Below are positions 46,641 through 58,689 of a DNA stretch of 64,000 bases, one piece after another. A program made the translations under genes and the position numbers. The stretch's first letter is position 1, and the number at the start of each line of letters is the position of its first letter. Source of the DNA: Portunus trituberculatus (lineage: Eukaryota; Arthropoda; Malacostraca; Decapoda; Portunidae). Under the pieces are notes generated by a model. It did no database searches and was not told the origin of the DNA. It saw nothing but the letters and a program-made list of their open reading frames with translations. Location: NCBI RefSeq assembly GCF_017591435.1, contig NC_059304.1, positions 21,912,175 to 21,976,174 on the forward strand, written 5' to 3'.

Positions 46641-48044
46641 GGTACGTGTCTGTGGGCCTGACTGACGTGTCACTTAGTACTCCAATACCTTGATCGCGGC
46701 GCGGTGTTTACCAAGGACCCAGCAGATACCTCGCTTTCAGGAGTGTGTGAAGTGTGGCGAGGATCTTGCCATAGCACATCTCGGGACATCAGGTAAAGTA
46801 GTGGCTGGTTAGCTTGTTTGTATTGTTCTTTTGTTACAGCGAGGTGTGTGACATTCAGATGCAGTGTTATCATTATCATCAGAATGCAGTGCTAGAGAGG
46901 TGCGTCTCATTTAGTTCCTACATTAGCTGCCTGTATAACCGGAGGAGGCACTTACGTGTCTGTCTGTACCTCGCAAAACCAGACTGGAGAGGCCTTATCT
47001 TAGTACTGTTTGTATATAATGCCAATGTGTTACAGTGGCTGCGTATAATTATTGTTTCGTCATCACCAACGTGCCATCATGTCCCATTTACCATTATCAT
47101 ATCCTCAAATTGTGACCTTTTGGACTATACTAAGTCTTGTAGTGGCAATGGAATCTTTTTTTTTTTTTTTTTGTATGTATACATTTTTACAGCCTTTATG
47201 TTGCCCTAAGCCAGTCCATTCTTCATATGAAAATCCCAGCCATTAAAACCAGACATTGATGCTGTCTGGTTATCATGTGTATTGCTTCTTTACTCTACAT
47301 GTATTGTAATGTCAGCTGACCCTACAGTACCGTGGAGTCATTAAACACTAGGACGCATTGTAATTTGCCGTGGGTGGAGGTGGTGTAGGGCCGAGACCTG
47401 TGTTGGTGGTGAGAAGTGATGGATGGTGGTGGGTTGTGTGCTGACCGTCCATACAGGGAGCTGCTGTGAGACGTGTATGGAGAGTAAAAACAAATAAACA
47501 GAACGAAGATGGGTGTCATGCAGAGTAACCAACTAAAAGATTTAAAAAAAAAAAGAACAAATAAAGATGCCGTGTAAATAATCTTTGGCGTGGAATGAAA
47601 GGAACACAAAGATGGAAGTCGTGCGCACAACTTCAAACACGCAAGGAAGGAAAGTGTAGTGATAGGTGTCATGCAATAAGATGAAAAGTATTCTTTGACA
47701 TGGAATGAAAGGGAAAACAAAGATAGGCGTCATATAAGAGAGAAACGCGCAAAAATAGATGATTGTACTGATTTTCCGTGACACGCAAGGAAGGAGAGAA
47801 TGATAAATGTAGATAATGATGTTCAGGGAGAGTTAAGAGCAGAGCGGTGTGTTGGAGGGAGAGAGTGGGAGAGGATGCGGTGATGCGTCCAGGGCCAGCT
47901 GTAATGGGTGTAGCCGTGGACGGGCAAAGTAGGCGTGCCCGTGGGCGAGCATGAGGGGCGTGTCCTGCTGCACGGCCGGCCACGCTGACCCACCTTTACT
48001 ATGCTGAGTGTATGCAGGAACGGAGTCGTGACCTTGCGGTTCAA

Positions 48045-48048
<4 letters not shown>
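46641..48048. other. Non-coding sequence with degenerate ~100-bp tandem repeat
   Basis: No gene is seen. Between about 47500 and 47745 a unit recurs two to three times (gatgggtgtcatgcag; ctttggcgtggaatgaaagg...; ctttgacatggaatgaaagg...gataggcgtcatat). 47830-48000 is GC-rich without an open coding pattern. Confidence 0.5.
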
Positions 48049-48080
<32 letters not shown>

Positions 48081-48083
48081 GCA

Positions 48084-48118
<35 letters not shown>
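48049..48118. repeat. (GA)n and (AAT)n microsatellites
   Basis: GA at 48049-48076 and AAT at 48086-48118. Confidence 0.95.
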
Positions 48119-48120
<2 letters not shown>

Positions 48121-48479
48121 GCAGCAGCAAATATATCCTTTCTGTCTGCAGCCTTCAGGAAGAATATAAGTTAAGACCTCTCAGTATTATTGAAGTAAAA
48201 TTTAGTGGAACTGCTAAAAAAAAAATAATAATAAATAAATAATAATAATAAAAAAAAACGTATTCAGTATAGGCATTATATTCACACGATTCTAACGATG
48301 CTGTGTGGCATTCAATTCCTCATAGCGCGTGTTCCCAGCTATACTGTATAATTCTGTATCGTTCACGATAAACCATCAGAGGCCATGCGTCTCGAGAGGA
48401 ATGAAGCAGCGCAGCACCTTATTCTGAATCACTCCTGCTGGTCTGCTCATCCATTACTTTCAGAGGTCTAGTAGAAATT

Positions 48480-48625
48480 ACATATGTTTTTAAGGGTGTT
48501 TCTATGGTTCTAGTGACAGATTAACAATATTTCAACATCATAGTCACGAGAAACACCCTTGAGAACCCGGTGAAATGTTTCTGTATCCTTTGAAAAATTG
48601 TCGTGTTGAGAGAGCAAAGCGTTTG
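48480..48625. repeat. Dispersed hairpin repeat, best copy
   Basis: AAGGGTGTTTCT (48492-48503) and its complement AGAAACACCCTT (48549-48560) form a perfect 12 bp stem around ggttctagtgacagattaac. The downstream part gagaacccggtgaaatg...aaaattgtcgtgttgagagag is shared with copies at 51205-51345, 41956-42095 and 34545-34610. Confidence 0.75.
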
Positions 48626-49090
48626 AGAATACTGGCTATTGTCTCGAGGAGTTCCGTTAGGCTTGTTGCTTACTTGTGAACGTTAAACATCGCCGGGGAC
48701 TAATTTCATGCCCGTGGTTCGCTTCCCGGAAGTCCAGCCTGCCCGTCTGTTAGTTCAAAGGAGTTGAGGCCGAGAGGCATCCCTCAGGTCCTGTGTAACG
48801 TGGCGCTCGTGGAGCCCTGCATGGTGTGCGTGGGGTGATCAGCCCCTGTCAGAGTTGTTGGCGAAGGGAAGGTGGAGGCCTGAGAGATGATGCTGGAGAC
48901 ACCCGCCTTTTTAGAGCGATGTACTATTGGGCAACTCTAACCTGGTATAAGAAATGTATAAAAAGAAAAAAATGGTGAACTATTTTGATAGGATAGAAAA
49001 GTGTTAGTCTTCTGGGAAAAAAGACAGTTTGCATTTTCATCACTTAGGTTTTATACACAATTTTTTTTTTTAGTAGGTTAGTTTTTCATC

Positions 49091-49094
<4 letters not shown>
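48626..49094. other. Non-coding sequence
   Basis: Mixed-composition sequence without open coding structure or recognised repeat. Confidence 0.5.

Positions 49095-49169
<75 letters not shown>
49095..49169. repeat. (CA)n microsatellite
   Basis: A pure CA array. Confidence 0.97.
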
Positions 49170-49172
<3 letters not shown>

Positions 49173-49489
49173 TAGGAGTATCACAGCCATATAGGAGGTG
49201 TCCGCTGCGTTGCTGCCGGAACTAATAAGGTAAAAGTTTCCGCCCAGCAGGCTGATAGGAAGCCGCCCAAGGCCATGCCATCCCATCGCCGCCCACTGCC
49301 TCCCTCACGCGGCCACGGGTCCTGCCGTGTGCTTCTCTTATTGAAGGAGCATCGTGTAGGCCTGCTTATTAGCCCTGTTGACGGTCTTTACTGAAGGACA
49401 CAGGCATCCTTGTCTCGTGCGCTACTCAATCAGATTCACCGCAATTAAGTGGAGGAAGGTTATGCCTCCCCCGTCATGCTTTCTTCCTT

Positions 49490-49490
<1 letters not shown>

Positions 49491-49553
<63 letters not shown>
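49491..49553. repeat. (CA)n microsatellite
   Basis: A pure CA array. Confidence 0.97.
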
Positions 49554-49557
<4 letters not shown>

Positions 49558-49559
49558 AA

Positions 49560-50750
49560 GCAGCACAGCCACGCCCAGGATGAATACCCACAAGGTCAGT
49601 GGGATTCCCGGCAGCCAGCGCAGTGGCGGCGAACCATGTCATGGGCCACGCATGTCAGGTTATTACTTTCCGAACCCCTGCGCGCAACTGCTTAAAGTGC
49701 GACTCCCGCCCTTGAGCTTGTGGTGTGAGCTGCGACGCAGTGAAACTGAAGTACACCGGCAAGGACTCACGCCACTGCTTGATGAGCAGGACTATCAGAG
49801 CCTGAGTATCTCAGCGTTATCTTTTGGTGAACATGGCGTAGCTGGTGGGCGCTGGGCGGGTCTTTCGTCACGATCCTTGAGTTAGTGGCGACGCGCGTGT
49901 GGTCCCACCGAACTGAGGGCGCCGCGGAAACCCAGCCGGCCCTCTCCCACCCACGACTAATGAACACATTTGCAAATTCTGGCCACAGGTGCCGAGGCTT
50001 CCGTTATTTTTAACCGTATGGGAAGGCTGCCGTGCGTGTCTCAAGCTGAGACCCTCCACAGTTAGACTCTATGCCTTGGTCCATAGATCGTAATTACCGC
50101 TGACAGCCTCGACAAACCCGGTGGTTGGTGAGGCGTTCCGCTGTCTTCATGACGGAAGGTCCACAATGATATGCATCTCATGAGTGCTTGGAAGGGAGGG
50201 TTTGGACCTGATGCGAAACGATGCAGCCACGCACTGAAGTGTGTTGGTGTGTCACTGTGGGTCGCTTGGACAAGGCAGGCGAGACATAGCTGAAAAGGGA
50301 CACTGGACTCAACTATTTATGGCAACGCTTTGACCTTGGCCTGAAAAGAAAAATAGTAAATGAATACAAGTAATCGGAAAGGATACTAAAGCACATGAAT
50401 GTACAGGCGTGTTGTTTGTATTTATTCATTTATTCATCAATTCATTTATTTATATATACATTTTTAACCTTCACATGTGAATGCAGGCACTCGCCTTCCA
50501 TCCCAACCTGTACACAAACCAGCGGCGCTAAACACGCTGCGAGGACCGTCCTGCAAGAAGTGGTCTGTACAAGAACAACACGTTCTCAGCTTCCTGCTTG
50601 ACCCAACTCTGCAAGGATATCCCCCACCTCCACTCCTCCTCCTCCTCCTTTCCCTCTCCCTCCACCTGAGCCTTGTCCTCTTCCACCTCTACGGACTTAC
50701 GTCATTCCTGATTACTTTGGAGGAAGATGAGAAATTTCCGGTCATCTTTT
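49560..50750. other. Non-coding GC-richer sequence
   Basis: GC is higher at 49560-50340. Several open frames overlap on both strands, but none shows a recognisable domain or splice-consistent structure. I do not call a gene. Confidence 0.45.
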
Positions 50751-50759
50751 CTCATAGAT

Positions 50760-50792
50760 GTTCCTGCTGCTGTTGTTGTTATTGTTGTTGTT

Positions 50793-50825
<33 letters not shown>

Positions 50826-50835
50826 ACTATTTTTA

Positions 50836-50874
<39 letters not shown>

Positions 50875-50935
50875 TATTATTATTATTATTATTATTAGTT
50901 ATTATTATTATTACTGTTACTATTGTTATAGTTTT
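50760..50935. repeat. (TTG)n and (ATT)n trinucleotide repeats
   Basis: TTG-rich then ATT-rich arrays. The Val/Cys/Ile-rich frames here are artefacts. Confidence 0.95.
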
Positions 50936-51204
50936 TTTTATCATTATTACTATGATACAGTACATGCAGGGCAGTAACTTGTATGAATGCTATACATAAG
51001 TATATGCCATGACTTATTGACTTGATTCAACTAACGCACTGGAATACAAAGGAAGAAAAAAAGAGGGCTGGACGGGAGTGGAGGACTGCGCGTGGGGGTG
51101 AGGGCCGTGGTAGGAGGGAAGCAGAGAGGGCGTGGCGAGCTTCTTTCTGAACGCATAACTATTGGATCATATTCTGAAGCACCTCAGCTCCGCACCTCCA
51201 CTAC

Positions 51205-51345
51205 TATTATGGTTCTAGTGACAGACTAACGAGATTTTTTGCATTAGTAACCTATAGACACTCTTCATAATCCAGCTAATTAATGTAACATTTCAAAATA
51301 GTTGTGGTGATAGAACAAAACATTTCACGATACTGACCATAACAA
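51205..51345. repeat. Copy of dispersed hairpin repeat
   Basis: tatggttctagtgacagact ... cactcttcataatccagcta ... aatagttgtggtgatagaac ... cacgatactgac matches 48480-48625 but lacks a perfect stem. Confidence 0.65.
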
Positions 51346-52178
51346 CACATGAATGCATTGCTTGGCTAGCCACTCAGGAAGGCTCATTTGAACACCAACA
51401 ATAGGAATGATAAAAAGCAGCAACAAGACAACAACGATAACGTTATATCACTGAATCACTTGTTTATGGAATGAATGAAAGTAACACCCTACATGCCAGT
51501 TCGGATGTCTTGCGGTGGCTCATCTCACCAAGAAAAAGATATATTTGGCCTAGTGCGTATAGGTCAGGTGGTGAAATTTAAATAGTAAGTATACAAATAC
51601 ATTTCAAATTTCAGGTTTAAAGTGCTTTATTAGATGACCTCATTGGATTGAATTGAGTTTTGAAATACGAAATAATTATTGTGATATCCTGTCAGTGTTT
51701 TGGCAATATGAAATGAAGCCAGAGTTTCAGAGTTAAAAATTTTGTATTACTGCACAAAACAAAAGAAAAAAAAAAGAAAAAAAAGGGTAACATTACCACA
51801 TGACCTTGCTGCCTGACGTACGAGTTTGAAAGATTTGAAAGATTTACTTACTCATACAGATCCCGAGCAGAGTAAAGGACCATCACATGACAGTTAACAA
51901 ACACTTACCCTTCTAACAAGACAAACATAATAACCATAATTTGTCTGTCGCTCCGTCGTTCACCTCAAGGCAACATAGAGAAGTGCCCACAACAAGAAGG
52001 ATGAGAAGAAAAAGATGGTTGTGTTGCGAGCAGCGGGCGGCTTTTACCTTCATCTCCTCCTCGCCTCCCCTGACGGCCTGTGGGTCTGCCCGCGGCCCCT
52101 CAGGCTACTGCACAGTTATCTCCTGACGGAAGGGCATTGACGCATCAGCGGGATAACGCAGCATTTTCACTGATCATC

Positions 52179-52180
<2 letters not shown>
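51346..52180. other. Non-coding sequence
   Basis: No gene, element or RNA is recognised. Confidence 0.5.

Positions 52181-52231
<51 letters not shown>
52181..52231. repeat. (GT)n microsatellite
   Basis: A GT array of about 50 bp. Confidence 0.97.
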
Positions 52232-52233
<2 letters not shown>

Positions 52234-52446
52234 GCATTCCATATATTTCACTTGCAGTTTAAAGGGGTTGAATTCTCTCGTGTTGTGAGTGGCAGGTGGA
52301 GTGTAAAGGTGCAAGGAAGAGAGGGTTTGTATATCAGGGGCGGGGAGGCGTAATGCAGAGAGGCGTTGGTGCTGACAGGTTCAAACACAGGCTGGTTGTA
52401 AAGAGATGATGCTCTTCCTGCGGCGCTCTTGTCTGCAAACACTGTT

Positions 52447-52449
<3 letters not shown>

Positions 52450-52510
<61 letters not shown>
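52450..52510. repeat. (GT)n microsatellite
   Basis: A GT array of about 60 bp. Confidence 0.97.
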
Positions 52511-52512
<2 letters not shown>

Positions 52513-52904
52513 TATTTTCTTTTTAAAGGGGCAATTTGGTCAAGAGTAACAAAAAGTAGAGAAAAATAAAGATAGGACGAAGATGAAGATGAAGATGCGA
52601 AGAAGCAAAACCACAATAAAATAATCTATTACAAAATCCAAGCCATTATACCAGTCAAGATAATCCAAGATAACACAATAGCTTTCAGTAGATGCACCAG
52701 CAGAAGGTAAGTAATATTTGGTCAAATCACAAGGACCTGTAAGGCGCCGCAGACTCACGCACTGCACCACCACGAGAAGCAATGTCATTACACTAACAAG
52801 GTGCGGAACGTGACTGAAAAGCCCAACACCAGCAGAAACTCAGTCATTAAGTTTGCACACACACTTCAATTTGTATTCGTGAGGTGTTACATTCCAGTCC
52901 ACAT

Positions 52905-53140
52905 TATTAACCCATTCAGTACTGAGACACATATTTACTTCGATTTTTTGGGTATGATTAGACGTTTTTTTTTTTTCTTTTTTTCTTTTGCATTAAGATG
53001 GGTCTATGGAGGTCAAAAGATTAATGGCCAGACTCTTTACTATTCTAATCCCAGCATATGTATCTGAAGCTGTATAAAATCACCAAAATAGTAACCGGAA
53101 TGAATATGAAAACACGTCCTGGTACTGAAGAGATGAAGTA
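52905..53140 (-). mobile_element. MITE-like dispersed repeat, copy 1
   Basis: Its ends are imperfect inverted repeats: ttcagtactgagacacatat at the left and, on the other strand, TTCAGTACCAGGACGTGTTT at the right. The middle (ggtctatggaggtcaaaaga, taatggccagactctttact, gaagctgtataaaatc) recurs in inverse orientation at 61685-61895. Non-coding. Confidence 0.65.
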
Positions 53141-53274
53141 ATAACCCCTCGAGGAACTTTGCCGTGTACGAGTAGAAAACATGCGCTAACTAAGACCATA
53201 TTCATTAACATCTTAGCGAGACTTTTTATTTTACTTTCAATGGGTTCTAGTGATGTTATTATGGTTTCTATGGA

Positions 53275-53570
53275 GGTTTTCAGGGGTGTTGTGATTCGAG
53301 TATATGTTATTGTTTTTCTCAAGGGTGTTATTGTGATTCTAGTGTGTTATGAGGGTTTTCAAGGGTGTAACTATAATTCTAGCAGATGTTACTAGTGTTT
53401 TCAAGGGCGTTATCTTGATTCTGTTATATAGTATTAGAATTTCCAAGGGTGTTATCGTGATTCTAGTGTGTTGGTATGGTTTTCAAAGGTGTTACTGTGA
53501 TTCTAGCTATGTTACTAGTTTTTTCAAGGACGTTTTTTGTGATTCTAGTGAAAGTTTAAATTCTGATAGA
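53275..53570. repeat. ~41-bp minisatellite, about seven units
   Basis: Units of the type TTTTCAAGGGTGTTATTGTG + ATTCTAGTGTGTTACTAG recur at about 53281, 53320, 53360, 53402, 53444, 53484 and 53525. The unit resembles the 5' arm of the dispersed hairpin repeat (TTTTTAAGGGTGTTTCTATG + GTTCTAGTG). Confidence 0.8.
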
Positions 53571-53808
53571 TGTCTTTTGGGTTTCAAGAATAGTTTCGTG
53601 ATTCAAATGGGAGTGTAAGTCTTTGTGGGTTTTTTTTTTTTTTAAGTGTGTTTATTTTGTGATTCTGGTGATGGTTTATGTTGCTGTGGATTTTATAAAG
53701 GCTTTCAATGGAGTTTTCGTTGTTGTAGTGGAAGATTGCTAAGCTCCTCCTGCAGAATGATCATGGAGGCTAAGAGTGGTGATGATTGTACTGGTAGTGA
53801 CTTACCTT

Positions 53809-53812
<4 letters not shown>

Positions 53813-53901
<89 letters not shown>
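53813..53901. repeat. (CT)n microsatellite
   Basis: A CT array of about 88 bp. Confidence 0.97.
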
Positions 53902-53904
<3 letters not shown>

Positions 53905-53999
53905 AACCTGTCATTGTGCTTCATATCTTTCTCCAGCCGTCAATAATGTGGGTGTTTTTCCTGTCCACTTCCTCTACTTTTGCTGACCCTTATCTTCCT

Positions 54000-54071
54000 T
54001 CTCCTCCTCCTCCTCCTCCTCCTCCTCCTCCTCCTCTTCCACTTCTAGCTTCTGTTCTGCAATGGTGATCT

Positions 54072-54120
<49 letters not shown>

Positions 54121-54171
54121 GCAGCTTCATTCCCACAGTCACTACAAGCCTTGCCGTTACCTGTTGGTGCT

Positions 54172-54210
<39 letters not shown>

Positions 54211-54348
54211 ATTGAAGTGTAATGCAATAATGGTTTTAATGGTGGTGATGGTAGTGTTGCTGGTGTTAGTGGTGGTGACGGCTGACTGATGTTATTGTCT
54301 GTAAACAACAACAGCAGCAACAACAATAACAACAGCAGTTACCACCAT

Positions 54349-54427
<79 letters not shown>

Positions 54428-54497
54428 GCCACTACCACATTGGGTTGACATAGAGACGAAAACAGAATCGCACAGACATACACAGCTTAGGCCATGC

Positions 54498-54584
<87 letters not shown>

Positions 54585-54645
54585 CTTGAGGGACGTGTGT
54601 CGTTTGTTGCTTGGCTGCTTTCCTGCGTCATTGCGGTCTGTCTGA

Positions 54646-54730
<85 letters not shown>
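54000..54730. repeat. Microsatellite cluster
   Basis: In order: (CCT)n 54000-54036, (GT)n 54073-54119, (GA)n 54174-54208, (ACT)n 54350-54427, (CA)n 54499-54580 and (CA)n 54649-54730. No coding sequence lies between them. Confidence 0.95.
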
Positions 54731-54732
<2 letters not shown>

Positions 54733-54936
54733 GAGAATATAACAATACTTTTAGATGTCTTTTATTTATGTGTCTATTTGTATTTATGGTTTTGTGTGTA
54801 AAATCTGAATGTTAGGTTGTTTTTGGATGTCTTCGTTTAGGAGCGTGATTGATTTTTAATGATCTTATTTGTTTCTTGATTTATTTACCTGCTTGTTTAT
54901 TTAGTTTTGCTTATTGTCATGAATCCCAGCGTAACT

Positions 54937-54941
<5 letters not shown>

Positions 54942-54998
<57 letters not shown>
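54942..54998. repeat. (CT)n microsatellite
   Basis: A CT array of about 57 bp. Confidence 0.97.
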
Positions 54999-55002
<4 letters not shown>

Positions 55003-55172
55003 CTCGAAAAAGAAAGAAAGGAAAGAACAATTGTAAATACCGCCAGGAAAACACGGAAGGGAAAGAAAAGCACATCCTAAAGATACATTTAAGTGGCTGA
55101 CCTGTATGTGTGTATGTATGTACGCACGTATCTATGTATGCATGTATGTATGTGTGTGCTGCTTTCCCCCCT

Positions 55173-55179
<7 letters not shown>

Positions 55180-55261
<82 letters not shown>

Positions 55262-55348
55262 CCATTCACCCCTCTCTCTCTATCTCTATCTATCGCACTT
55301 TCCCTCATTTCCTCCTCCTCTTCCTCTTCTTCTCCCTCAATTGCCTGC

Positions 55349-55419
<71 letters not shown>

Positions 55420-55440
55420 CTGTCCAGTTAAGTCAGTACA

Positions 55441-55510
<70 letters not shown>

Positions 55511-55547
55511 CTTTCCCACACTTCTCACCCGATCCATGTCTTTATCC

Positions 55548-55594
<47 letters not shown>
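55180..55594. repeat. Alternating (CT)n and (GA)n arrays
   Basis: (CT)n 55180-55258, (GA)n 55350-55411, (CT)n 55442-55508 and (GA)n 55553-55594. Successive arrays are mutual reverse complements separated by 30-90 bp, so they can pair as long hairpins. Confidence 0.95.
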
Positions 55595-55598
<4 letters not shown>

Positions 55599-55854
55599 GT
55601 AGCAATGAGCAACAGGGACACAGAGAGACGCAGGTATTTGGGTGGAGGTCTCGTGGTGTCAGAGGCAGGTAGAGGCAGGCTGGCAGGGTGGAGTGTAAAT
55701 GTACAGGGAAGAGAGGCCTCGTAATTAATAGCAAGGATGGGCTGTAGGAAGGCAAGGGGCGTGGAAGCGTAATACAGGGAGGAGGAGGAAGAGGAGGAGT
55801 TAGTGTTAGTGCTTCCCTTACTCGTATACCTTTCATGGTACTAAGGGAAGATGG

Positions 55855-56640
55855 CTAATTATTGGGGTGTATATTACTTGTCCGTCTACCTTTCGTCTTA
55901 GCCTTTGTTTCAATGTTAATTATGTAGAGAGATGTGACTGGGGGTGAAAAATGCCGGTACTAATTGTGTTCTCGTGTTAATATAGCAAGAAGGTTGGTAA
56001 TTATTTGTCCTATGTTATTTGTCCGTCTACCTTTCGTCCTGCCTTTTGTTTTGGTGTTGATTTCGTATAGTGAGCTGTGGCTGGAGGTGAGAAATGACGG
56101 TAATTGTGTTGTCGTGTTAGTGTAGGTAAAAGGCTGTTAATTATTTGGGTTTTTATTACGTGTTCGTCTTCCTTTCATCTTAGCTTTTCTTTTGGTGTTA
56201 AATACATCGTGAATAGTGGATGGAGATGAAAAGTGAAAATAATTGTGTTCTTGTGTTAATATAGCAAGAATGTTAATATTTAGTGGTAGTATACGTATAA
56301 GAGTCTGCATGTGTTCTGTCTTATGTAGGAAATCTTAGCTTTTGTTTTGGTGTTAATTACGTAGTGAGCGGTGAAGGAAGGGGAGAAATGAAGGTAATTG
56401 TGTCCTCGTGTTAATATAGCAAGGAGGTTAATATTCAGTGGTACTATACATATTGGAGTCTGCCTGTGGTCTGTCTTATGTAAGAAATCTTACCTTTTGT
56501 TTTGGTGTTAATTACGTAGTGAGCGGTGAAGGGAGGTGAGAAATTAAGGTAATTGTGTTCTCGTGTTAATATAGGGAAAGAAAAGTTGATAATTGGTGGT
56601 ATTTAACGTATTGGAGTCTGCCTGTGGTCTTTTTTTTTTT
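55855..56640. repeat. ~141-155 bp degenerate tandem repeat, about five units
   Basis: The marker ctt(t/c)tgttttggtgttaatta recurs at about 55894, 56036, 56177, 56332 and 56487, with ggtaattgtgttctcgtgtt and aatatagcaagaaggtt in each unit. The last two units are nearly identical. A diverged unit may follow at 56935-57060. Confidence 0.85.
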
Positions 56641-56844
56641 TTATGTAGGAGTGCATGGTACCAGGAAAGAATAACAAAAATAACTATAGATTAAAAAAAA
56701 AAAAACATAGAAGTCACAGTCCCCATACAGACATACGCGTTGATCGAAATGAGAGGATGAGTGTCTTGAAATTTCCCTTCTGGTGAATTGAGTTAGTACT
56801 GGAGGTGTATTGGAGTGTTGTCTTGTCACTCTGGTATAAGAAGA

Positions 56845-56915
56845 GGATGGATGGATGGATAGATTTTGGCTTAGGCGCCGCAACATCGAGGGTCATCTGG
56901 CGCCTATAAGAAGAG
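56845..56915 (-). mobile_element. Short 3'-end fragment of I-clade-like LINE
   Basis: ttggcttaggcgccgcaaca tcgagggtcatctggcgcct resembles, in reverse complement, the 3' terminus of the LINE at 29370-29440 (atagtgccatatggccttag ttgcctggtgcttgaaactg). It ends in (GGAT)n, a tetranucleotide tail like the (ACTC)n there. Confidence 0.5.
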
Positions 56916-57125
56916 GAGGGTTGATGAATAGTATAGTGGTAGTACGTGTAGGGAATGGTGCTTATGTTACGTGGTGGTCTGCCTTGATCTTGCCTCTTGA
57001 TTGGTGTTAATTGGACAGCGAGTTCTGGTGATTACAGGTGAAAACTAAAGGTAACTCATGATTGTTTTGTTTTGTTCTTATTTACATACTTGTCTTTACA
57101 CTCGTTCGACTGGCACACACACACG

Positions 57126-57126
<1 letters not shown>

Positions 57127-57197
<71 letters not shown>
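57127..57197. repeat. (CT)n microsatellite
   Basis: A CT array after a short (CA) run. Confidence 0.97.
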
Positions 57198-57203
<6 letters not shown>

Positions 57204-57279
57204 GTCTATCTCAGTATCTCCTTCCTCATTTCTAAATTTACTTCTTTTCTTTCTCCTATCTTCATTTTCTTTCCGATTC

Positions 57280-57330
57280 ACCACCACCACCACCACCACC
57301 ACCACCACCACCACACCACTACTGCTGCTG

Positions 57331-57397
<67 letters not shown>

Positions 57398-57398
57398 C

Positions 57399-57431
<33 letters not shown>

Positions 57432-57468
57432 ACTACTACTACTGCTACTACTGCTACTACTACTACTG

Positions 57469-57506
<38 letters not shown>

Positions 57507-57507
57507 G

Positions 57508-57553
<46 letters not shown>

Positions 57554-57620
57554 CACCACCACCACCACCACCACCACCACCACCACCACCACCTACTACT
57601 ACTACTACCACCACCACCGC
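57280..57620. repeat. Compound (ACC/ACT/GCT)n trinucleotide array, ~340 bp
   Basis: CAC, ACT, GCT, ACT and ACC blocks follow one another. The Thr/Ala/Pro/Leu-rich frames are artefacts. Confidence 0.97.
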
Positions 57621-57748
57621 TACTGTATGTCTGGTTCATGGCCCTAGTGGTTGTGGGCAAGAGTGATTCTTTCTTTTTTTTCTTTTTTCTTTCTTTCTTG
57701 GGCAGTGTTTACGTTTCCGAGTGTGTGAACTGACGAGAATGTTTGGTG

Positions 57749-57972
<224 letters not shown>

Positions 57973-58081
57973 AGAGAGAGAGGAGAGAAACAAATAGAAA
58001 GAAACAGAAAGAAAGAGAGATGGAGAGATTTAAATGAATGAAAGGTATAGATACTAATCCACACACACACACAAAACACAA

Positions 58082-58237
<156 letters not shown>

Positions 58238-58324
58238 CCCCTTGCGGGCGGGACTAAAGAGAGTGACAGTAACGGGAGCGGTGGTGGTCATAGTATTCTC
58301 TCACGCATGTCTGTGTTACGTGTA

Positions 58325-58380
<56 letters not shown>

Positions 58381-58689
58381 GTAACCAGAAAAAAAATATG
58401 AATCTCACGTTATAAAACCTAATTAAAGACAAAGTATCAAAACATCTCCATAAACAAAAGGATATAAATTCACCTTAACCCTTTTATGGGAATCTTTAAT
58501 CAAAATAACCCTTACATATGTTCACCCTTTTGCTGCCGCGGCCTTCCCTCGCTGCCCTTCCTCTTGTACTGTACGAATTGATGTTTGCAGGGAGACATTG
58601 GAGAGAAGGAAGAGAGACCACATTATTTTTATCCTTTTATTTTTACGCTATTTCAATATTTACAAAAGGGTTGTCAAGTGGTGTCTTGA

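Noticed and set aside
49560..50060. Overlapping open frames on both strands in GC-rich sequence
   Set aside because: GC-rich sequence gives chance open frames. No domain, no consistent splice sites.
57058..57666. About 200-codon Leu/Thr/Pro/Ala-rich frames
   Set aside because: Translation of the compound trinucleotide array; all frames are equally open.
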